Shown here: in pieces, positions 15,998 to 25,322 of the stretch
How positions within the stretch are numbered: position 1 is the first letter of the stretch
How the letters are laid out: each line of letters starts with the position of its first letter
Assembly: GCF_011762225.1 (NCBI RefSeq)
Contig: NZ_JAASQI010000005.1
Location: forward strand, 298,133 to 362,132
Length of the DNA: 64,000 bases
Origin: Pseudochelatococcus lubricantis
Lineage (GTDB): Bacteria > Pseudomonadota > Alphaproteobacteria > Rhizobiales > Beijerinckiaceae
Direction of reading: 5' to 3'
Program-made: the position numbers and the translations under genes
Notes under the pieces: model-generated
What the model was told of the DNA's origin: nothing
Databases searched by the model: none
The model's input: the letters and a program-made list of their open reading frames with translations, nothing else

Positions 15998-16729
15998 TCA
16001 GTTCTCGACCTCGACTTCCACCAGAACTGCGTCGTGGCGCCAGTATTCTAGGTCGCAGTCCTTCGCGCGGCCGCTTGCTTCGTGGTTGACGCGCCGCACC
16101 AGCAGCGCTGGGCCACCGTTCGCGAGGCGGAGCACCTTGGCGGCATCGTTCCGCACCGCCGTCGGAATGATCTGATACCGCATGCGCCCGTAGTGGAAGC
16201 CGTATCTGTCGCGGTACAGCTCCGTCAGCGAGCCCGACAGATCCTGCTCGAACAGATCGGGAAACACGGTGGGGCTGAAATAGTGCTCGACGTAAAGCAC
16301 GGGCCGGCCGTCTATGGAGCGCACGCGGCGGATGCAGGCGAGTTCCGTTTCCGCTGCAAGCTCCAGCAGTTCCGACACCTGCTGAGGCGCGGGCGTGAGG
16401 CGCTTGTCGATGACCCGTGTGCTGGGCCGCCGCCCCTGCTCCACGGCGGACTGTGTGAAATGCCCCCGTGACTGCGGGTTATAGAGAAAGCGCGGCGGCG
16501 ACACGTACCATCCCCGGTTCGTCTCCCGGTAGATCAGGCCCTCCGCCTCCAGTTGCACGAGACATTCGTGCAACGACACGCGCGGCATCTCGAACTCGTT
16601 GCTCAACTCCCGCTCGGAAGGCAGACGCTGCCCCGGTCCGTAGAGCTGCTTCTGAATGCGCTTACGAACTTCAAGCTGTACGGCCCCGAGACGGCCGCGG
16701 ATTTCACCCCTCACCCCAACTCTGCTCAT
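15998..16729 (-). CDS. GntR-family regulator, HutC/UTRA subfamily
   Basis: A 243-aa repressor-type protein. The N-terminal winged helix contains GQRLPSERELSNEFEMPRVSL and LEAEGLIYRETNRGWYVSPP. The UTRA ligand domain fills the rest (IRRVRSIDGRPVLYVEHYF). GGAG at 6 bp supports ATG at 16729 over the TTG at 16735. The protein is PhnF/PhnR-like in outline, and those respond to phosphonates or phosphate esters. It is divergent from the giant phosphoesterase, with a perfect palindrome between, so it probably regulates that gene and itself. Confidence 0.9.
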   Translation of the reverse strand: MSRVGVRGEIRGRLGAVQLEVRKRIQKQLYGPGQRLPSERELSNEFEMPRVSLHECLVQLEAEGLIYRETNRGWYVSPPRFLYNPQSRGHFTQSAVEQGRRPSTRVIDKRLTPAPQQVSELLELAAETELACIRRVRSIDGRPVLYVEHYFSPTVFPDLFEQDLSGSLTELYRDRYGFHYGRMRYQIIPTAVRNDAAKVLRLANGGPALLVRRVNHEASGRAKDCDLEYWRHDAVLVEVEVEN

Positions 16730-16796
16730 CAGCAACTCCGGCAGGAAAACGACGACTTGTCATCCGGCATTCAAAGAGCACGACTATAGTCTGCAG

Positions 16797-16810
16797 GTGG
16801 ACTAGTCCAC
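16797..16810. promoter_or_regulatory. Perfect 14-bp palindrome, candidate GntR operator
   Basis: GTGGACTAGTCCAC reads the same on both strands. It lies 67 bp before the GntR ATG and 73 bp before the RTX phosphoesterase ATG. Its form (inverted GT..AC around a TA/AG core) resembles HutC/UTRA-type operators. An AT-rich stretch (16811-16855) follows and probably holds the phosphoesterase promoter. Confidence 0.6.
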
Positions 16811-16882
16811 ATAAAAATATGTCAATCATATCAATAAGTTAAATTTCATATCGCTAACGACCCCCTGCTGGAGTGTTCAATC

Positions 16883-19800
16883 ATGGCAGCATCCCCTCAA
16901 GACGCCGCAATCGCGACGCCCGTGAACGCCTTCCTTGTCAGGAAGGGCGAAGAACCGCAAGTTATCGATCTGAACGGAAAGTTTGGCACCGGCTACACTT
17001 TTTCCGTCCAGACGTCGAACGGCGATAGCGTGGCGGCCACCGTCGACGCCAACGGCCTCCTGAAGCTTTCGTTCGGCGATTACGGCCATTCCGACATCCG
17101 CATCACCGCGACCGCCTCCGACGGCTCGGCGATTGTCGACGATTTCCGCGTCCGCGTCGCGGGCGAGAACGCCTACACCATCGCGGTGATTCCCGACACG
17201 CAGGACTACACCGCCAACTACGCTTCCCCGTCGATCTTCAGCCGGATGACGCAGTGGCTGGTCGACAACAAGGAAAGCCTCAACATCCAGTTCGTGACCC
17301 ACGTCGGCGACGTGACCTATCACAACACGGACGCGGAATGGCAGCGCGCGGAGGAGTCCCTACGCATCCTGGACGGCAAGCTCCCCTACTCCATCCTGCC
17401 CGGCAACCACGACCTCGCCTCCGGCGGCAGCGCGGGTTCGCGCACGCTGGACAACCTCAGCAAGTACTTCACGGTCGCGGAACAGTCGAAGCTCCCGGGT
17501 TTCGGCGGCGTCTATGACAAGGAGCCGGAGAGCTTCTGGAACAGCTACCACACCTTCACCGCCCCGGACGGCACGAAGTGGCTCAACCTGTCGCTCGAAT
17601 TCGGCCCCCGCGATGACGTGCTGCGCTGGGCGGCCGAGGTCATCGAAGGGCATCTCGACCACCGCGTCATCGTCACGACGCATGGCTACATGGCGGGCGA
17701 CGAGCGCGTCGGCTCCATGACGCCCCAGCTCACCGGCGAGAACGCCGGCCCGGCCTATGGCGTCGGCAACGACGAGCGCGGCTCCTCGGACGGCGACGGC
17801 ATCTGGGAGAAGCTCGTCAGCAAGTATCCGAACGTCGCCTTCACGTTCTCCGGCCACAACTTCATCGACGGCGCGCAGACGCAGATCAGCTACGGCGCCG
17901 GCGGCCAGCCCGTCTTCCAGATGATGGTCAACTACCAGAACGGCGTCGCGGCGGAGACCACCGGCAACGGTAACGAGGCCAATGGCAGCAACGGCGGCAA
18001 TGGCGCCATCCGCCTGATCACCATCGACCCCGAGAACGACGCCGTCTACACCGAGACCTACTTCACGGAATTCGACGACTATCTCGATGGCTACCGCGGC
18101 AAGCCGGAGCTGGATCGCGACGGCCTGACGGGGTATTACGCCGGCCACCAGGAAACCTTCACGGGTGTCGACCTGTCCACGCCGCTGGACGTGCCCGTCG
18201 CCAAGGCCGGCAAGGACCTCTTCGTCGAAGCCACCGGCGATGTCGCCCACTTCAGGCTCGATGCCTCCCAGACGATCCTGCCCGCCGACGCCGATGTCAG
18301 CTACGTGTGGAAGGACTCCGAGGGCACCGTCGTCGCCACCGGCCGCAACCCCTTCATCTATCAGGAAGCCGGCTCGCGCGTCCTGACCCTTGAGGTGACG
18401 GACGCGAACGGCTACACCAGCGCCGACGACGTCCGCGTCACGGTCATCGGCAAGAACACGCTGCTCTCCGACAACTTCAATGACGGCAACACCAACGGCT
18501 GGTCCGCGCCGACCGACATCAAGCTCGCGGAACTGGGCGCCCCGTCCGATTTCGGCCTGCCCGAAATGACCGGCGGCGAGGCCGAGATCCTGAAGTTCCC
18601 CAAGTACACGAAGCAACAGCACCTGCTGTTCAAGCCGGAACTGGCGAACGTGCCGGCAAACGGCCTCGTGACGTCCTACACCTTCGCGTTCGACGTCCTG
18701 CTGCCCACCAACTCCGGCGGCTGGTGGTCGCTGTTCCAGACTGACGTCACGAACAACTCCGACGCCGAATTCTACCTGCGCAACGACAACGACGGCACGG
18801 GCAGCCTCGGCATCAGCAGCGTCTATCAGGGCGATTTCAAATACGGCTCCTGGCAGCGCGTTGCCTTCACCTTCGAGAAGCAGACGGACAGCAGCTACAT
18901 CATCAAGAAGTACATCGAGGGCCAGTACGTCGGCCAGCAGACCGACAGCTACCGTGGCGGGCGCTTCGATATCGACCCCACCAAGGGCGTGCTGCTGTTC
19001 ACCGATGACGACTCGGACACCACCGGCGGCTATATCAACAGCTTCCTGTTCGCCGACCACGCGCTGAGCCAGCAGGAAATCACCTCCTTCGGCAAGGCTT
19101 CAGCCGGAGGCATCTCCTCCCAGGCCATTGCCGGCGCGACGCAGTTCGACTTCACGAACGGCAAGCTCAGCGCCACCTTCGGCACCGGCACGCTGAACGT
19201 TCCGGACGTCGTCGTCAGCTCTCCGCTGAAGGTTGTGGGTACGGTCAAGTCCGGCGAGACCGACGGCGAAGGCACCCTGAAGGACCTCACCAACGGCGGC
19301 ACCAACATCCTGGTGTGGAACAACGTCGAGGCGAAGCAGTGGAATGACTACGTCTACGACCTCACGCTGAGGACGAACGACAACTCCGGCCAGATCGGCG
19401 TCGTCTTCCGCTATCAGGACCAGAGCAACTACTACCGCGTCACGTTCGACATCAACGGCAACGCCCGCTCGCTCGTCAAGGTGCAGAACGGCCAGACGAC
19501 TGTTCTGGCGCAGGTCGAGAAGGGCATCGTCATGGATGCCGACGCCGAGCTGCGCGTGGCGGTCATCGGCAACGAGATCCGCGTGCTGCTCGACAACCAC
19601 GACATCTTCGGCGGCCCCGTCACGGACAGCGCGCCGCTGGCCGGCGGCACCGTTGGCGTCTACTCCTCCGCGCAGGACACGGCGTCGTTCGACAACGTTC
19701 TCGTCAACAAGGTCGCTCTCACGGCACATGGCGAGACCGGCGCGCGCGTGCTCGACTCGGATGGCGACGGCAACGTGCAGGTGTCCGTTTCGGCGGCCTC

Positions 19801-21730
19801 CAGCTTCGGCCCGCGCGAAATCGTAGAGTATCGCTGGGTGCTTGGTGACAAGGTGGTCGCCACCGGCAAGAACGCTGTCGTCACGTTGCCCGTCAATGCC
19901 GCCGACATCACGCTTGAGGTCCGCGACGCCGCCGGAAACTGGGCGAGCGACAAGGTCCTGGTCGACATCGCCGCGCAGAAGGATATCCTGCTTCAGGAAG
20001 ACTTCAGCGCCGGCACGGCCGGTTGGCGCTTCGTCGACGAGGGCGAGTACAATGCGGACGCCAACTGGCGCGTGACGAACGGCGAGCTGGTGCAGGACGC
20101 AAACGTGTACTCCCGCCAGTTGACCAGCGGCTGGAACGCCACCTCCTCCAACCTCTGGGATCGTGGCTGGAGCCCGCTGGGCGACGGCGACTACATCCTG
20201 CGCAAGGGCACGTACGCGGTCTACGAGGGCGCGGGTGCGAGCCAGTGGCAGGACTACTCCGTCGAAACGCTGCTGAACGTCGGTCAGGGCAAGTCGACCG
20301 GTGTCCTGTTCTACTATCAGGATGAAAACAACTACTACAAGCTCGACATCAACAAGGAAAACCAGCTCATCCAGATCACCCGGCTCGTGGACGGTATCGA
20401 AACCATCCTCGGCCGGACGGGCGGTCATATCTCCCGGCAGCAGGATACGCTGGTGCGGGTCGATATCGAGGATCACGTCATCACCGTCACCATCGACGGC
20501 GAGAAGATCTTCGCCAACGTGATCGAGGATCGCTCCCTCGACCACGGTACCATCGCCCTCTACAACTGGGGCGCGGCGAACGGGCTGTCCTATGACGACG
20601 TCAAGGTCGTCAGCCTCAAGGACGTCCCGGTCGACACGACGCCGCCGACGATTGCCGGCATCCGCGCGCTCACCGATGACGTGGGTGCGGACACGGTGGT
20701 GTTCGAGGTCACCTTCGACGAGGCCGTGAAGGACGTCGACGCGGCCGACTTCGCGCTCATCGCCACCGGCCTCAAGGACGGCTACGCCATCGACAAGGTC
20801 GAGGGCGAGGGCAGCACCTGGACCGTCACCGTCACCGGCGTCGTCGGCCGCGGTTCGCTCGCGCTCGCTCTTGCGCAGGACGTTGCCATCACCGACGCCG
20901 CCGGCAACGCCCTTGCCTGGTCGGACGTCTCGGCCGCGCATCAGGTCCTGTCGCCTTATGAGATCGTCAAGAACCAGTTCGGCGGCAACGACATCTACCT
21001 GTACGATGCCGACGCACTGGTTGCCGACCTCGGCACGAACGCCATCGACCGCGTGTTCTACGACGGCGAGAAGGCCACTGTCGTCCTGCCCGACAACATC
21101 GAGCAGGGCACCCTCCTCGACGCCGCGAAGGACAGCAGCCTCTTCGGCGGCGCGGGCGACAACACGCTCACCGGCAATGCCTTCGACAACGTCATCCGGG
21201 GTGGCGCCGGCCGCGACGTCATGACCGGCGGCAAGGGCGCCGACACCTTCCTGTTCGATGCCGCCGACCAGTCCGGCGCGCGCCAGATCGACCTCGTCAC
21301 CGACTTCAACATCGGCGAAGGCGACAAGCTGGCGTTCGACGGCCTCGGCGTGCACCAGCAGGCGAGCGGCCGCGGCACCTCGCAGGCGTTCACCAACGGC
21401 GTGCTGACCAACACGATCTCGAACATGCTGAGTTCGCTGACCAACGACGTGGCGCTGGCGACGACTTACGTGGCGAGCGTGATGGGCCAGAACAGCGTGG
21501 CGGCATTCCGCTTCGACGACAACTGGTATGTCGTTCAGACGGGCGACCGCACGGGCAACATCAACGGGCTGAGCAACGCGCTGACGATGCTGAACCCCAC
21601 GGGCCTGCGCACGGTGAACAACATGGCGGAAGGCAACCTGTCGATCGAGAACGTGGTCGAACTCGACCTGGTGGGCACGACCGCGATCCGCGACCTCGGC
21701 CAGATCGTCGGCTACGACCTCGTGGGCTGA
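16883..21730 (+). CDS. Giant secreted RTX protein with calcineurin-like phosphoesterase domain
   Basis: A 1615-aa exported protein. Residues 1-95 form an Ig-like cap. Residues 98-420 are a metallophosphoesterase with ligand residues visible as PDTQ (Asp105), GDVTYHN (Asp143), GNHD (Asn175, His176), THGYM (His267) and GHNF (His325). Then follow a PKD-like domain (about 430-530), a LamG-like jelly roll (530-750), two DUF1080-like sugar-binding folds with a second PKD-like domain between, an Ig-like domain (about 1255-1350), and RTX calcium repeats near 1425-1460 (GGAGDNTLTG, RGGAGRDVMTGGKGADTF). The last 110 residues look like a type I secretion signal. There is no N-terminal signal peptide. 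GGAG precedes the ATG. No HlyD or TolC partner lies in the window. The substrate (phosphodiester, nucleotide or phytate-like) is unknown. Confidence 0.9.
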   Translation: MAASPQDAAIATPVNAFLVRKGEEPQVIDLNGKFGTGYTFSVQTSNGDSVAATVDANGLLKLSFGDYGHSDIRITATASDGSAIVDDFRVRVAGENAYTIAVIPDTQDYTANYASPSIFSRMTQWLVDNKESLNIQFVTHVGDVTYHNTDAEWQRAEESLRILDGKLPYSILPGNHDLASGGSAGSRTLDNLSKYFTVAEQSKLPGFGGVYDKEPESFWNSYHTFTAPDGTKWLNLSLEFGPRDDVLRWAAEVIEGHLDHRVIVTTHGYMAGDERVGSMTPQLTGENAGPAYGVGNDERGSSDGDGIWEKLVSKYPNVAFTFSGHNFIDGAQTQISYGAGGQPVFQMMVNYQNGVAAETTGNGNEANGSNGGNGAIRLITIDPENDAVYTETYFTEFDDYLDGYRGKPELDRDGLTGYYAGHQETFTGVDLSTPLDVPVAKAGKDLFVEATGDVAHFRLDASQTILPADADVSYVWKDSEGTVVATGRNPFIYQEAGSRVLTLEVTDANGYTSADDVRVTVIGKNTLLSDNFNDGNTNGWSAPTDIKLAELGAPSDFGLPEMTGGEAEILKFPKYTKQQHLLFKPELANVPANGLVTSYTFAFDVLLPTNSGGWWSLFQTDVTNNSDAEFYLRNDNDGTGSLGISSVYQGDFKYGSWQRVAFTFEKQTDSSYIIKKYIEGQYVGQQTDSYRGGRFDIDPTKGVLLFTDDDSDTTGGYINSFLFADHALSQQEITSFGKASAGGISSQAIAGATQFDFTNGKLSATFGTGTLNVPDVVVSSPLKVVGTVKSGETDGEGTLKDLTNGGTNILVWNNVEAKQWNDYVYDLTLRTNDNSGQIGVVFRYQDQSNYYRVTFDINGNARSLVKVQNGQTTVLAQVEKGIVMDADAELRVAVIGNEIRVLLDNHDIFGGPVTDSAPLAGGTVGVYSSAQDTASFDNVLVNKVALTAHGETGARVLDSDGDGNVQVSVSAASSFGPREIVEYRWVLGDKVVATGKNAVVTLPVNAADITLEVRDAAGNWASDKVLVDIAAQKDILLQEDFSAGTAGWRFVDEGEYNADANWRVTNGELVQDANVYSRQLTSGWNATSSNLWDRGWSPLGDGDYILRKGTYAVYEGAGASQWQDYSVETLLNVGQGKSTGVLFYYQDENNYYKLDINKENQLIQITRLVDGIETILGRTGGHISRQQDTLVRVDIEDHVITVTIDGEKIFANVIEDRSLDHGTIALYNWGAANGLSYDDVKVVSLKDVPVDTTPPTIAGIRALTDDVGADTVVFEVTFDEAVKDVDAADFALIATGLKDGYAIDKVEGEGSTWTVTVTGVVGRGSLALALAQDVAITDAAGNALAWSDVSAAHQVLSPYEIVKNQFGGNDIYLYDADALVADLGTNAIDRVFYDGEKATVVLPDNIEQGTLLDAAKDSSLFGGAGDNTLTGNAFDNVIRGGAGRDVMTGGKGADTFLFDAADQSGARQIDLVTDFNIGEGDKLAFDGLGVHQQASGRGTSQAFTNGVLTNTISNMLSSLTNDVALATTYVASVMGQNSVAAFRFDDNWYVVQTGDRTGNINGLSNALTMLNPTGLRTVNNMAEGNLSIENVVELDLVGTTAIRDLGQIVGYDLVG

Positions 21731-21761
21731 CGGCAGACGCCTGATCCAGCGACAAGATATC

Positions 21762-21794
21762 GGCGGGGCACGCAAGTGCCCCGCCTTTTCTTTT
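21762..21794 (+). terminator. Strong Rho-independent terminator after the RTX gene
   Basis: Perfect 9-bp stem GGCGGGGCA / TGCCCCGCC with loop CGCAAG, followed by TTTTCTTTT. It separates the RTX gene from the convergent ectoine cluster. Confidence 0.95.
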
Positions 21795-21814
21795 CCGGGC
21801 CGTCCTCAACGGAA

Positions 21815-23218
21815 TCAGATCTTACGCCCCTCGCGCACCAGTTCGTCCATGACCTCGCGCACGGATGCCCCGGCGATCTCGACGATTTCGTCGATTTCCT
21901 CCCGCGTGACGACGAGGGGCGGCGCGAAGCCGAGGATGTCGCCGTGCGGCATGGCGCGCGCGATCAGGCCCCGGTCGCGCGCGGCCTTCGAGACGCGCGC
22001 ACCGATCTTGAGCGCCGGGTCGAAGAGCGTCCGGCTTTCGCGGTCGGCCACGAACTCGATGGCGGCCATCAGGCCGACGCCGCGCACCTCGCCGACGATG
22101 GGCAACTGGGCGAATGTCTCCTTGAGCTGCGCCTGAAAATAGGCACCCACCGCGCGGGCGTTGCCGGGCAGGTTTTCCTTCTCGACGATGTCGAGCACCG
22201 CGTTAGCCGCCGCCGCGCCGATGGGATGGCCGGAATAGGTGTAGCCGTGCGAGAACGCCCCCACCTTGTCGGCGGCCTCCTCAAGCACCGCGTAAACCTT
22301 CTCGCCGACAATCGCGCCCGACAGCGGGAAGTAGGCCGAGGTGAGGCCCTTGGCGACGGTGATGAGATCGGGCTCGATGCCATAATGCTGCGAGCCGAAC
22401 AGCGAGCCCGTGCGGCCGAATCCGGTTATTACCTCGTCGGCGATCAGCAGCACGTCGTGCTTCCTGAGCACGGCCTGGATCGCCGGCCAGTAGCCTTCCG
22501 GCGGCGGCGTGATGCCGCCGGTGCCCAGCACCGGCTCGGCGATGAAGGCGCCGACGGTGTCCGGCCCTTCGCGCTCGATCAGCTCGTCGAGTTCGGCGGC
22601 GCGGCGGTTCGAGAATTCCTGTTCGGTCTCGCCGGGCCGCGCGCCCCGGTAGTAATGGGGAACGCCTGTATGAAGGATGTTCGGGAGCGGCAGGTCCATA
22701 TGGTCGTGGTAGAAGCTCATCCCGGTCATCGAACCAGAAATGACGCTGCATCCATGGTAGCCGCGCTCGCGCGCGATGATCTTCTTCTTCGCCGGCTTGC
22801 CGCGCAGATTGTTGTAATACCAGACGATCTTGGCCTGCGTCTCGTTCGCGTCGGAGCCCGACATGCCGTAAAAAACCTTGCTCATCCTGCCCGGCGCCAT
22901 CCGGACGAGACGGTCGGAAAGGATGGCGAGTTCTTCCGTCGTGTGTGCGGCGTAGGTATGATAATAGGCGAGCTTGTAGGCTTGGCGCGCAATGGCCTCT
23001 GCCACCTCCGTGCGGCCGTAGCCGATGTTGACACAGTAGAGGCCGGCAAAGCCATCGATCAGCTCGTTGCCGGCGGCGTCCCTGATGCGGATGCCCTTTC
23101 CGGTCTCGACGATGGTCGGATCGCCGATCCGGCCGGTCGCGAAATCCTTGAGTTGCGTGAAGGGATGCAGGACGCTCCGCCGGTCCAGTTCACTGATTTC
23201 CTTGATGTTCAATGACAT
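21815..23218 (-). CDS. doeD: Class III aminotransferase, probably L-2,4-diaminobutyrate transaminase (DoeD/Atf)
   Basis: PLP enzyme of 467 aa that in ectoine degraders converts 2,4-diaminobutyrate to aspartate semialdehyde. Fold-type I signatures are present: SGSDANETQAK (cofactor phosphate), ADEVITGFGRTG (Asp for the pyridine nitrogen) and TVAKGLTSAYFPLS (Schiff-base lysine). Sequence alone says omega-aminotransferase. The specific role follows from its place, 12 bp after the aldehyde dehydrogenase and next to the Eut genes, matching atf-ssd-asnC in marine ectoine users. Confidence 0.85.
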   Translation of the reverse strand: MSLNIKEISELDRRSVLHPFTQLKDFATGRIGDPTIVETGKGIRIRDAAGNELIDGFAGLYCVNIGYGRTEVAEAIARQAYKLAYYHTYAAHTTEELAILSDRLVRMAPGRMSKVFYGMSGSDANETQAKIVWYYNNLRGKPAKKKIIARERGYHGCSVISGSMTGMSFYHDHMDLPLPNILHTGVPHYYRGARPGETEQEFSNRRAAELDELIEREGPDTVGAFIAEPVLGTGGITPPPEGYWPAIQAVLRKHDVLLIADEVITGFGRTGSLFGSQHYGIEPDLITVAKGLTSAYFPLSGAIVGEKVYAVLEEAADKVGAFSHGYTYSGHPIGAAAANAVLDIVEKENLPGNARAVGAYFQAQLKETFAQLPIVGEVRGVGLMAAIEFVADRESRTLFDPALKIGARVSKAARDRGLIARAMPHGDILGFAPPLVVTREEIDEIVEIAGASVREVMDELVREGRKI

Positions 23219-23230
23219 GTCGTTCTCCTT

Positions 23231-24709
23231 TCACGCGGCCGGATGACCGATGCAGACGTATTTCGGCTCAAGGTATTCGGCGAGGCCGTGTCTCGATCCC
23301 TCGCGGCCCAGTCCGGATTGTTTCCAGCCGCCGAACGGGATCGGCGCGCCGGTGAATTTTGGTGTGTTGACGGCGACCATGCCGTATTCCAGCCGGTCCG
23401 TGAGACGCATGGCCCGCGCCAGATCGGCCGTGTAGACATAGGCGGCTAGGCCCATCTCGGTGTCGTTCGCCCGCGCGATGACCTCCTCTTCGCTGTCGAA
23501 GGGCAGGATGGCGGCAACCGGCCCGAACGTTTCCTCGCGGGCGATCAGCATGTCGTCCGTCACGTCGGCGAGCACGGCCGGCGTGACGAAGTTGCCGGCG
23601 AGCGGGCTGTCCTGCGTGCCCGTGACGAGGCGCGCGCCGGCCGCGAGCGCCTGCGCGATCTGCTGGCGGCATTTGTGCGCGACCGAAGGGCGGGTCATGG
23701 GGCCGATGTCGACGCCGTCCGCGAGGCCGTGCCCTACCTTGAGCGCAGCCGTTGCGCGCGCGAATACCTCCGTGAAACGCTCGTAGCAGGCCCGCTGCAC
23801 GTAGATGCGGTTCGCGGCGAGGCAGTCCTGCCCGGAAGTCGCGAATTTCGCGGCCATGCAGCCGTCGACGGCGTTTTCGAGAGGCGCGTCATCGAACACC
23901 ACGAACGGCGCGTGGCCGCCCAGTTCGAGCGACGCCTTCTTGATCGTCAGCGCGGACCGGGTAAGAAGAAGCCGTCCGATTTCGGTGGAGCCGGTGAACG
24001 AGAAGGCACGCACTTCCGTGTGGTCCAGCAGCCGGCGCGCGAGCGGCGCCGCCTCTCCCGTGACGACCTGCAGCACGCCCTCCGGCACCCCGGCCTCCTC
24101 CGCGAGGCGCGCCAGCGCCAGCGCCGAAAGCGGGGTTTCGGGCGCCGGCTTCACGATCATGGTGCACCCGGCCGCCAGCGCGGCCCCGGCCTTGCGCGCG
24201 ATCATGGCGGAGGGAAAGTTCCACGGGGTGATCGCGGCCGTCACACCGACGGGCTGCATCTGGACCGACAGGCGACTGCCGCGCAGATGGCTCGGGATCG
24301 TCTCGCCATAGGCGCGCTCGCCCTCGGCGGCGAACCAGTCGAGAAACTGCGCCGCATAGGCGATCTCGCCGCGCGCTTCCGCCAGCGGCTTGCCCTGCTC
24401 CGCAGTGATCAGCACCGCAAGATCGTTGGCGTTGCGGCGCATCCCGGCCGCCCAGGCGCGCAGGATGGCGCCCCGCTCGGCCGGCAGCACATCCCGCCAC
24501 GCAAGGAAAGCCGTATGCGCCGCTTCCACGGCCCGGTCCACATCCGCGGCGGAACAGGCGGCGACATCGACGAGATGCTCGCCCGTGGCGGGGTCGATGA
24601 CCGGGGTCGTCTCCCCCCGCTCGATCCAGCAGCCGGCGACGAAAGCGCGGCGCTCGGGGAAATCGGGCCGTTCGAGGCGTTTCAGGGCTGCGATGGCAAG
24701 GCCTTGCAT
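23231..24709 (-). CDS. doeC: Aldehyde dehydrogenase, probably aspartate-semialdehyde oxidising (DoeC/Ssd)
   Basis: NAD(P)-dependent dehydrogenase of 492 aa in the succinate-semialdehyde dehydrogenase group. Visible are TPWNFPSAM near 158, FTGSTEIGRLL (cofactor loop), LELGGHAPFVVFDDA (general base Glu) and SGQDCLAANRIYV (catalytic Cys near 290). In ectoine breakdown this step makes aspartate from the semialdehyde. The start at 24709 has GGAG upstream; the longer frame would run into the regulatory region. It is the first gene of a two-gene unit with doeD and diverges from asnC. Confidence 0.87.
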   Translation of the reverse strand: MQGLAIAALKRLERPDFPERRAFVAGCWIERGETTPVIDPATGEHLVDVAACSAADVDRAVEAAHTAFLAWRDVLPAERGAILRAWAAGMRRNANDLAVLITAEQGKPLAEARGEIAYAAQFLDWFAAEGERAYGETIPSHLRGSRLSVQMQPVGVTAAITPWNFPSAMIARKAGAALAAGCTMIVKPAPETPLSALALARLAEEAGVPEGVLQVVTGEAAPLARRLLDHTEVRAFSFTGSTEIGRLLLTRSALTIKKASLELGGHAPFVVFDDAPLENAVDGCMAAKFATSGQDCLAANRIYVQRACYERFTEVFARATAALKVGHGLADGVDIGPMTRPSVAHKCRQQIAQALAAGARLVTGTQDSPLAGNFVTPAVLADVTDDMLIAREETFGPVAAILPFDSEEEVIARANDTEMGLAAYVYTADLARAMRLTDRLEYGMVAVNTPKFTGAPIPFGGWKQSGLGREGSRHGLAEYLEPKYVCIGHPAA

Positions 24710-24773
24710 CGAAATACTCCAGCTTGCGGAATCCGTTTCGCTGAGAAGAACTGTATCGCCGCTTGCACGCATG

Positions 24774-24802
24774 TTGACGGCGATAATAGCGATTGATATA
24801 CA
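24774..24802 (+). promoter_or_regulatory. Sigma70-type promoter of asnC
   Basis: TTGACG (24774-24779) and TATACA (24797-24802) with 17-bp spacing, 40 bp before the asnC ATG. The match to the housekeeping consensus is good. Confidence 0.7.
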
Positions 24803-24827
24803 GAATTTCTGCGATATATGAAATTCT
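24802..24827. promoter_or_regulatory. Lrp/AsnC operator candidate
   Basis: AGAATTT (24802-24808) and AAATTCT (24821-24827), a perfect 7-bp inverted repeat with a 12-bp AT-rich centre. It abuts the -10 box of the asnC promoter and covers the likely transcription start, a placement typical of autorepression. Confidence 0.6.
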
Positions 24828-24842
24828 ACGCAGGATTAATGC

Positions 24843-25310
24843 ATGACAGAGCTTGATCGCGCCGACGTTGCCCTTCTCGAAGCCGTGCAGCGAAACAACA
24901 GGCTGACGTCCGAGGAACTGGCGAAGATCGTCAATCTGTCGCCCACGGCCTGCCAGCGGCGGCTGAAGCGCCTGCGGGCGGAGGGCGTGATCGAGGCCGA
25001 TGTCTCGATCGTGTCGCCCAGGGCCGTGGGACGCCCCGTTTCCATGATCGTGCTCGTCTCGCTCGAACGCGAGCGGGCCGACATCGTCGACCGGTTCAAG
25101 CAGGCGATCCGCAATACCCGGGAGGTGATGATCGGCTACTACGTCACCGGCGATGCGGATTTCATCCTCGTCGTCACGGCCCGAGACATGGAAGACTACG
25201 AGCAGTTCACGCGGCGGTTCTTCTACGAAAACCCGGACATCAAGGGCTTCAAGACCATGGTCGTGATGGATCGCGTCAAGGCCGGTTTCGCCTTTCCAAT
25301 CGACGTATAG
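24843..25310 (+). CDS. asnC: Lrp/AsnC-family regulator of the ectoine cluster (AsnC/DoeX)
   Basis: A 155-aa feast/famine regulator. The N-terminal helix-turn-helix reads LTSEELAKIVNLSPTACQRRLKRLRAEGVI, broken here only by family variation. The RAM ligand domain holds EVMIGYYVTGDADFILVV, the usual effector loop. In ectoine-degrading proteobacteria AsnC activates the catabolic genes in response to diaminobutyrate derivatives. Here it is the only plus-strand gene inside the cluster, divergent from doeC and convergent with ehuA, with its own promoter. Confidence 0.92.
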   Translation: MTELDRADVALLEAVQRNNRLTSEELAKIVNLSPTACQRRLKRLRAEGVIEADVSIVSPRAVGRPVSMIVLVSLERERADIVDRFKQAIRNTREVMIGYYVTGDADFILVVTARDMEDYEQFTRRFFYENPDIKGFKTMVVMDRVKAGFAFPIDV

Positions 25311-25322
25311 ACAGCATTCGGA

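Noticed and set aside
14155..16089. A 644-codon plus-strand frame opposite dld
   Set aside because: Antisense shadow of the D-lactate dehydrogenase, which has clear FAD motifs; the frame shows none.
17360..21775. Two very long minus-strand frames (566 and 891 codons) opposite the RTX gene
   Set aside because: They mirror the codon pattern of a high-GC coding strand, have Val/Ala/Asp-rich text without motifs, and the plus strand encodes well-defined domains.
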